A stretch of 64,000 bases of DNA from an uncultured Clostridia bacterium (GTDB taxonomy: Bacteria; Bacillota; Clostridia; Christensenellales; UBA3700): assembly GCA_945872615.1 (NCBI GenBank), contig CAMBZZ010000006.1, forward strand, positions 1 through 64,000, read 5' to 3'. A program made the translations under genes and the position numbers. Below the pieces are notes generated by a model. That model saw only the letters and a list, made by a program, of their open reading frames with translations, had not been told where the DNA came from and ran no database searches. Positions 58,639 to 64,000 of the stretch are shown here, piece by piece. Within the stretch, counting starts at the first letter, position 1, and every line of letters begins with the position of its first letter.

Positions 58639-60075
58639 TTAGCTATTAAGCAAATTACTTAACGCATCGGTGACTCGCTCTTGTGTATCGGGTATGAAGT
58701 GACTATAAACTTCAAGAGTAATTGTTGAATCACTATGACCAAGATATTTACTGACAGTCTGAATAGGTACATTCTGTGCTAAAAGAATACTGCAATACGT
58801 GTGTCTTAGACCATGTGGCGAAACTCTTTTTAACCCGTGTTTTTTCTCGAATTTTGCAAGCCATTGTCCTGTGCTTGATGTTCCTTCCGGTTCTCTAAAT
58901 ATATTGACCGAAAAATAGTATTCGTCCAATTTTGAATCGAATTCATCGTCCGCTAGTCTGAACCAATCCATATATTTTCTTAGATCATCTAAAAGTTCGG
59001 CAGGAAGCGGAATATCTCTTTTTGATGTTCTCGACTTTGGATCTTTTTCATATATACCAAAGCCGTCGGTTGCAAGTCTATTACGTCTTATGTGAACAAT
59101 TCTTTTGTCAAAATCGAAGTCCGACCAGCGTAAACCGTGTAATTCTGCTGTTCTAACGCCCGTCAAAACCATAAATTTCAACGTAACTCGACGGTAAATC
59201 AAATCTTCGGGAAGTTCATCGAGTAGCTTGAGGAATTGCTTTACTTCCGTAAGTGAAAAAACTTCTTTTTCTTCGATCGGTTTTAGCGAGATATTGCAAC
59301 TCGATGTTGATGCTCCGACTTTGGTTTTACATACAGGATTTTTTGTTATCCATTCATAGCGAACAGCTTCGTTGAAAATGGTTCTCAAAATACGTCTATG
59401 TCCCTTTATTGTTTCGGCTGAATACTCTCTGACTTTGAAAATTTGCTCGAAATAATCGTCGAATTTAATGTGACAATATTTGCAAATGTTCTTTGCTGTG
59501 CTTATATTTACTCCACCCTCAAGGTGTTTAAGTCTATATAAACTGTTCGCATTGATGATTTTTTCCCTTATCATTTCTCGAAAGTTTATGCTATCCGGCA
59601 AAGGATTTTTTAGCTTTGCCAAGTTAGTAGCTGTTCTCTCACCTGAACAGAACGAGTTAAGAAATAATTGAACGTGGCGAACAGTAATAGCCGAGATTGG
59701 TTTGTCGGCAAGATGATGCTCGACCAAGAATTCCGTAAATTTACCTTCCGTGTCGCATATTCTACTGTAATAACTTTTTGATAGATTTTGTAGCACGGTC
59801 GCCTTCCATTCTTTTACAAGCTGCGTAAAGGTTAGAACACCGTCAGATACAACTCCATCGAGAGCCGATGTTTTTCCCGTCAACTTTATGCTTTCTTCAA
59901 ATTCGATTTCCGCTTTTGTCACGTACTTTTTGAATTTAGCTTCCGAAAGATTGTCAACATTATGTATAGTTTTTACATACAGTTTTGATTTGCCTGTTGC
60001 GGGATCTAACCCATACGCTTGGATTTTTGCTTGTAAAACGCCTCTTTTGTTTGTTGTGATTTTTGAGTATGCCAT
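58639..60075 (-). CDS. Tyrosine-type site-specific recombinase/integrase
   Basis: LTGVRTAELHGLRWSDFD, HGLRHTYCSILLAQNVPIQTVSKYLGHSDSTITLEVYSH (R...HxxR...Y). Confidence 0.95.
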   Translation of the reverse strand: MAYSKITTNKRGVLQAKIQAYGLDPATGKSKLYVKTIHNVDNLSEAKFKKYVTKAEIEFEESIKLTGKTSALDGVVSDGVLTFTQLVKEWKATVLQNLSKSYYSRICDTEGKFTEFLVEHHLADKPISAITVRHVQLFLNSFCSGERTATNLAKLKNPLPDSINFREMIREKIINANSLYRLKHLEGGVNISTAKNICKYCHIKFDDYFEQIFKVREYSAETIKGHRRILRTIFNEAVRYEWITKNPVCKTKVGASTSSCNISLKPIEEKEVFSLTEVKQFLKLLDELPEDLIYRRVTLKFMVLTGVRTAELHGLRWSDFDFDKRIVHIRRNRLATDGFGIYEKDPKSRTSKRDIPLPAELLDDLRKYMDWFRLADDEFDSKLDEYYFSVNIFREPEGTSSTGQWLAKFEKKHGLKRVSPHGLRHTYCSILLAQNVPIQTVSKYLGHSDSTITLEVYSHFIPDTQERVTDALSNLLNS

Positions 60076-60085
60076 TGTTTACCTC

Positions 60086-60271
60086 CTATTTTTCTTCTTT
60101 GATAGCGATATAATCTAAGAGGCTTTGCATATCAACAAGAACCTTGTTGCCGGCAGTCAGACACTTAATTTTGCCTTGTTTGCACCAAGTTCGGATAGTG
60201 TGAACGGTAATGGCAGTTTCAGCGTCTTCGGCTTTGATTATATCGAATGCTTTCTTAATGCTTCTTAACAT
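60086..60271 (-). CDS. Excisionase-like HTH protein (61 aa)
   Basis: MLRSIKKAFDIIKAEDAETAITVHTIRTWCKQGKIKCLTAGNKVLVDMQSLLDYI; RBS AAGGAGGTTC upstream. Confidence 0.8.
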   Translation of the reverse strand: MLRSIKKAFDIIKAEDAETAITVHTIRTWCKQGKIKCLTAGNKVLVDMQSLLDYIAIKEEK

Positions 60272-60286
60272 TTGCCTTGAACCTCC

Positions 60287-60362
60287 TTGTGTAGTATTGA
60301 AAGCTTTCAGTCGATAGATTTCATATCGCTCGCTAACTTTCTGTTTCAACACTACTACACAA
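60287..60362 (-). promoter_or_regulatory. Long imperfect inverted repeat in the xis leader
   Basis: TTGTGTAGTATTGAAA (60287-60302) versus TTTCAACACTACTACACAA (60344-60362). Confidence 0.6.
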
Positions 60363-60570
60363 GCAAGAAAAAGTGTGAGTGGATAATTTCTACAAGATGG
60401 TGTATTATTCTTTTTGCTGGTAGGAAGAACCCCCGAAAGGTGGGAATAGATCCGAGAAATGTTGTCGTAAGTATCCTTCATATTGAGTAAATCTCCATTT
60501 TGGTAAGTTTTCGTAGATTTTTATGTCTTTCTATTTGTCTTTCGACAGGGACGAAATAATCACCAAAGAA

Positions 60571-60723
60571 GGTTTGTCAAGGGTAAGCGAAGCGACGAGA
60601 AAAAAATAGCATAGTAAAAATCTTCATTTTTATTGGTAAATATGACACTTACTTGTCATCATTGTTATGTTAAGATGTTCTTGCCTTGAAAATCAGATTA
60701 TTTTTTTCGAGCCTTGACAAACC
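60571..60723. repeat. Inverted repeat pair GGTTTGTCAAGG / CCTTGACAAACC
   Basis: Perfect 12-bp arms at 60571-60582 and 60712-60723. Confidence 0.75.
60642..60659. promoter_or_regulatory. Operator-like palindrome ATGACA-N6-TGTCAT
   Basis: ATGACACTTACTTGTCAT between divergent xis/int and lexA-like genes. Confidence 0.5.
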
Positions 60724-60814
60724 GATGCGGGTGATTATGCTACGTACCCGAAAGACAAAAGATAAGATAGTTTTTTCAGTCCAAAAATTTCACAAAAAAT
60801 ACTGTCCGTTTCTC

Positions 60815-60843
60815 TTGACATTGCAATTAGGGTTGAGTATAAT
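60815..60843 (+). promoter_or_regulatory. Consensus promoter of lexA-like/umuC/yolD operon
   Basis: TTGACA, 17 bp, TATAAT. Confidence 0.85.
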
Positions 60844-60857
60844 AAAAACACCTAAAC

Positions 60858-60871
60858 GGAACACAAGTTCC
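60858..60871. promoter_or_regulatory. LexA/DinR-type SOS box
   Basis: GGAACACAAGTTCC contains GAAC-N4-GTTC, just downstream of the -10. Confidence 0.7.
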
Positions 60872-60893
60872 ATATAGGCAAAGGGATAGGAAT

Positions 60894-61505
60894 ATGCGAA
60901 CAAAAAATGAAGATACTTTACAAGCAATATTAGATTTTATCAATACATGGTATTTTGAGTATAACGATTACCCGACACTAGGGAAGATTGCTGAAAAACT
61001 TAATATAGGCAAAACGACTGCTCACCGTTACGTGACAACATTGATTGAACGCGGAGAAGTAGATAAAAACTCTCGTTTTGGCAATTTGCAAACAAAAGAA
61101 ATAACCAAAGTTATGAAAGATCGTATGGATAAGTTTCCGCTTGTTGGTGAAATTGCTTGTGGTACTCCTATTCTTGCGGAAGAAAATATAGAAGCATACA
61201 TATCTTTTTCTCGTGAGCTTTTGGGAAGCGGTAACTTCTTTATCCTTAGAGCGAAAGGTAATAGTATGATTAACGCAAATATCCAAGACGGAGATTTGGT
61301 AATCATACGCCAGCAGGAAACGGCAGAGATAGGTCAGATTGTTGTAGCTTTGATTGACAACGAAGCAACGCTCAAGCGTTATTATCTTGACGATAAGCGT
61401 AAACAAATAAGACTACACCCGGAAAACGATGAAATGGAAGATATGTATTTTGACAGTATCGCAATTCAAGGTGTAGCAGTAAAAGTTCTAAAAGATTTAG
61501 AATAA
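60894..61505 (+). CDS. LexA-like S24 repressor
   Basis: N-terminal HTH; IACGTPI (Cys-Gly scissile bond), AKGNSM, ATLKRY catalytic Ser/Lys. Confidence 0.92.
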   Translation: MRTKNEDTLQAILDFINTWYFEYNDYPTLGKIAEKLNIGKTTAHRYVTTLIERGEVDKNSRFGNLQTKEITKVMKDRMDKFPLVGEIACGTPILAEENIEAYISFSRELLGSGNFFILRAKGNSMINANIQDGDLVIIRQQETAEIGQIVVALIDNEATLKRYYLDDKRKQIRLHPENDEMEDMYFDSIAIQGVAVKVLKDLE

Positions 61506-61513
61506 GGAGATTT

Positions 61514-62779
61514 ATGGAAAAACAACGGACTTACTTATGTATAGATATGAAATCGTTCTACGCATCAGTTGAATGTGCGGAGCGAAACGTAAGTCCGTTT
61601 GAAACAAACCTTGTAGTAGCGGACGAGTCTCGCGGTAACGGAGCAATTACTCTTGCAATTTCTCCGAAGTTAAAAAGTTTAGGCGTAAAAAATCGTTGTC
61701 GGTTGTTTGAAATACCAAAAGATATTGATTACATCATTGCCAAACCGAGAATGAGTTTATATATCAAGTATTGCGCCGACATATTTGAAATATATTTAGA
61801 CTATTTTTCGCAAGACGATATTCACCAATATTCTATTGACGAAGCATTCATTGACGTAACGGATTATTTATCCATATATAAACTTACTGCAAAACAGTTG
61901 GCGAAGAAGCTTATCAATGAAATTGCGATAAGAACTCATATTCCTGCTACTTGCGGAATCGGAACAAATCTTTTTCTTGCAAAGATAGCGTTGGATATAA
62001 CGGCAAAGCACTGCAAAGACCATATTGGTGAATTGACGGAAGAAACCTTCAAGGAAAGTTTGTGGGAACATAGACCTATAACAGACTTTTGGAATATTGC
62101 AAAAGGAACGGCAAACAGGCTTGCGAGATTTGGAATATATGACTTGAAAGGCGTAGCAAATGCTCCGGAAGAAATACTGTATCGTCATTTCGGCAAGAAT
62201 GCCAAGATACTCATAGACCACGCCAACGGGAAAGAGTCTTGCACTATTGCAGATATTAAAAAATACAAAAGTAAGTCCAAGTCGATTTCTAATTCGCAAA
62301 TCTTGTTCAGCGATTATGAATACGACAAAGCAAAAATCGTAATACAAGAAATGGCATTGAACGGTTGCCAAAGGCTTATTCGAGAACACCTGATTGCAAG
62401 CCACGTTGGAATATTTGTTGGATATTCAAAAGACGTAATACCTGCTAGTGGTGGAACAAAGAAATTGCTTAATAGCACCAACCTGTACTCGTTTATAAGA
62501 GAATACGTTGACGAGATATTTGAAGAAACCACAGCGAAAGACGTACCGATAAGACGACTTGGAATATCTTTTTCGGGTTTGGCCGACGAATCAGCCGAAG
62601 GGTACGATTTGTTTACAGACTTTGAGGCTATTGAAAAAGAACGTAGACTGGAGCAAGCGGTTTTGGATATTAAAGATAGGTTTGGGAAAAACGCAATGCT
62701 TCGAGCCTTTGACTTACAAGAAGGCGCTACGCAAGTTGAAAGAAATAAACTGATTGGAGGGCATAACGGCGGTGAATAA
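61514..62779 (+). CDS. Y-family DNA polymerase (UmuC/DinB-like)
   Basis: CIDMKSFYASVECAERN, YSIDEAFIDVT. Confidence 0.95.
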   Translation: MEKQRTYLCIDMKSFYASVECAERNVSPFETNLVVADESRGNGAITLAISPKLKSLGVKNRCRLFEIPKDIDYIIAKPRMSLYIKYCADIFEIYLDYFSQDDIHQYSIDEAFIDVTDYLSIYKLTAKQLAKKLINEIAIRTHIPATCGIGTNLFLAKIALDITAKHCKDHIGELTEETFKESLWEHRPITDFWNIAKGTANRLARFGIYDLKGVANAPEEILYRHFGKNAKILIDHANGKESCTIADIKKYKSKSKSISNSQILFSDYEYDKAKIVIQEMALNGCQRLIREHLIASHVGIFVGYSKDVIPASGGTKKLLNSTNLYSFIREYVDEIFEETTAKDVPIRRLGISFSGLADESAEGYDLFTDFEAIEKERRLEQAVLDIKDRFGKNAMLRAFDLQEGATQVERNKLIGGHNGGE

Positions 62780-63101
62780 AGACGATGACGTAAACAGAGC
62801 AGCACAGTTTCTGCCGTTTGACGCTCTAAAAGGTTTGACGGAAGAAATACAAAGCAGAATAGAAAAGCGTACCCGTGTTGAGAGAAAGGAAATCTCTGAT
62901 GAACGAAAAGAAGAAATATCGTCCGTTTTGTGTAAATTGGAAAAGGGTATGCTAATAAACCTTACCTTTTATTCTGCCGGTCATTATTATGAAATTGAAG
63001 GAGTTTTTGAAAAGATTAACTTTCCGTACCACTATTTGATAGTCAATCAACAAAAAATCTTTTTCGATGATATTTATGAAATCTGCATAGTTGCGAAATA
63101 A
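62772..63101 (+). CDS. YolD-like protein
   Basis: DDVNRAAQFLPFDALKGLTEEI and YEIEGVFEKIN; follows the Y-family polymerase. Confidence 0.8.
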   Translation: MNKDDDVNRAAQFLPFDALKGLTEEIQSRIEKRTRVERKEISDERKEEISSVLCKLEKGMLINLTFYSAGHYYEIEGVFEKINFPYHYLIVNQQKIFFDDIYEICIVAK

Positions 63102-63239
63102 AGAAGCCCCGCTTTACAAACAACTATTCATATTTAGATACAAAAGATAGCTCAACTACGATACGGGACTTCCCAACCCTATCAATGTAGGGGGTTAAAT
63201 CTATCTCTTTATGTATCACGGGAAAAGGAGCGTATAATC

Positions 63240-63410
63240 GTGGAAATCAAGGCAAACAAAGTACCTTTCGTATGCCCGGCGTGTCATCATAAAACCACGG
63301 GCATTATGAGAGAAGATGGCGCTATTGTCGTAGTATGTCACCGATGTCAAGCAAAGGTGTTCAGTAAACGGCATAATAAGGAAGTATTGATAAAAATAAC
63401 AATGAAGTAA
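63240..63410 (+). CDS. 56-aa zinc-ribbon-like (cysteine-rich KTR-type) protein
   Basis: GTG start after AAAAGGAG; VPFVCPACHHKTTGIMREDGAIVVVCHRCQAKVFS; below the ORF-track cutoff. Confidence 0.7.
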   Translation: MEIKANKVPFVCPACHHKTTGIMREDGAIVVVCHRCQAKVFSKRHNKEVLIKITMK

Positions 63411-63536
63411 AACTAAATAATCCGTACATAAAAGGAAATATCGGTCGTTCTGAAACAGTGAAAGTAGGTAAATCCGGTGTCAATGTTTTATGTATAAGTG
63501 TTCGTAACTTATCTGAATAGGTAAAATACAAGGCTT

Positions 63537-63600
63537 AAAAGTGTCTTGGCGAACAGAGAGTCTCAGTTTAGAGATTCCTGTTTGTCAAGGCACTTTTTTT
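63537..63600 (+). terminator. Strong intrinsic terminator/attenuator
   Basis: AAAAGTGTCTTGGCGAACAG / CTGTTTGTCAAGGCACTTTTTTT. Confidence 0.8.
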
Positions 63601-63697
63601 ATTTCAAAAAAATTTCAAAAGATTTTTTTAACTGTAGCAAAACCTGCGACAGTTGACTGCGAAAATAGAGCCATCAAAGGCAAAGGAGGTGAGAAAC

Positions 63698-64000
63698 TTG
63701 AGAGCAACGGAACGTCGCCAAGCATTATTAGAACTGCTCTGTGAACGTCGGCACGACACAATGGAAAATCTTGCGTTCGAGTTTGGAGTATCCAGACACA
63801 CGATTATGCGCGATGTTCTCGAACTCTCGGTTTCTTACCCCGTCTACACCGTATCGGGACGACACGACAGCGGAGTCTTTGTCCAAGATGATTACTATCT
63901 GGGAAAGCAGTATCTGTCAACCGAACAACAAGCATTGCTTGAAAGTTTGCTCACGAAATGTAATGCGGACGAAAAGAAAACAATGCAGTCAATCTTAAAG
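63698..64000 (+). CDS. DeoR/HTH_11-type DNA-binding protein, truncated by window edge
   Basis: TTG start after AAAGGAGGTGAG; RATERRQALLELLCERRHDTMENLAFEFGVSRHTIMRDVLEL. Confidence 0.7.
   Translation, partial: MRATERRQALLELLCERRHDTMENLAFEFGVSRHTIMRDVLELSVSYPVYTVSGRHDSGVFVQDDYYLGKQYLSTEQQALLESLLTKCNADEKKTMQSILK

Larger units (their letters stand above)
57926..64000. mobile_element. Left part of an integrated mobile element (ICE/prophage-like) at tRNA-Arg(CCT); right end outside the window
   Basis: Abuts tRNA 3' end; tyrosine integrase, excisionase-like genes, LexA-like repressor, UmuC, YolD-like, Cys-rich KTR-like and HTH proteins; visibly more AT-rich codon choice than the flanking chromosome. 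Confidence 0.8.

Noticed and set aside
63741-63998. 85-aa plus-strand ORF at the right edge
   Set aside because: Overlaps, in another frame, the TTG-started HTH ORF at 63698, which has a strong RBS and a clear HTH motif.
1-64000. CRISPR arrays, rRNA genes, and BGC-type NRPS/PKS loci
   Set aside because: No regularly spaced direct repeats, rRNA sequence, or megasynthase motifs were seen.

Overview
The window reads as 64 kb of a low-GC, spore-forming, anaerobic Firmicutes/Clostridia-like chromosome. From about 57.9 kb to the right edge it carries the start of an integrated mobile element at a tRNA-Arg gene.

Main blocks:
- asnA and purF (minus strand).
- A carA/carB module. The CarA glutaminase lacks its catalytic residues, and CarB carries a C-terminal diaminopimelate-epimerase-like (DapF-like) domain in which one of the two catalytic Cys is Ser.
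- A 1417-aa repeat-containing membrane-anchored protein.
- GH36 / P-type ATPase / RadC / aldo-keto reductase genes.
- queT under a preQ1-I-like riboswitch.
- An SCP2-like protein with two Fe-ADH-fold probable pseudoenzymes, then queH.
- Wzz-like protein, D-amino acid aminotransferase with alanine racemase, an exonuclease and an O-antigen ligase.
- Sulfatase with anaerobic sulfatase maturase; cwlJ/gerQ-like spore pair; RsmF-like methyltransferase.
- Surface proteins and a C1A protease.
- A complete argGHCJBDF operon with a consensus promoter and an ARG box.
- YerC, tRNA-Glu, a frameshifted MATE-kinase fusion, and tRNA-Arg(CCU).
- The mobile element: integrase, excisionase-like genes, and a LexA/UmuC/YolD SOS cassette.

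The strongest candidates for something unusual are the CarA/CarB-DapF arrangement with its attenuator-like leader, a dispersed A-tract-flanked palindrome (AAAA-GYCGATACGTRTCGRC-AAAA) seen about ten times, and the SCP2 plus degenerate Fe-ADH cluster. All family calls come from reading motifs by eye; no database search was run.
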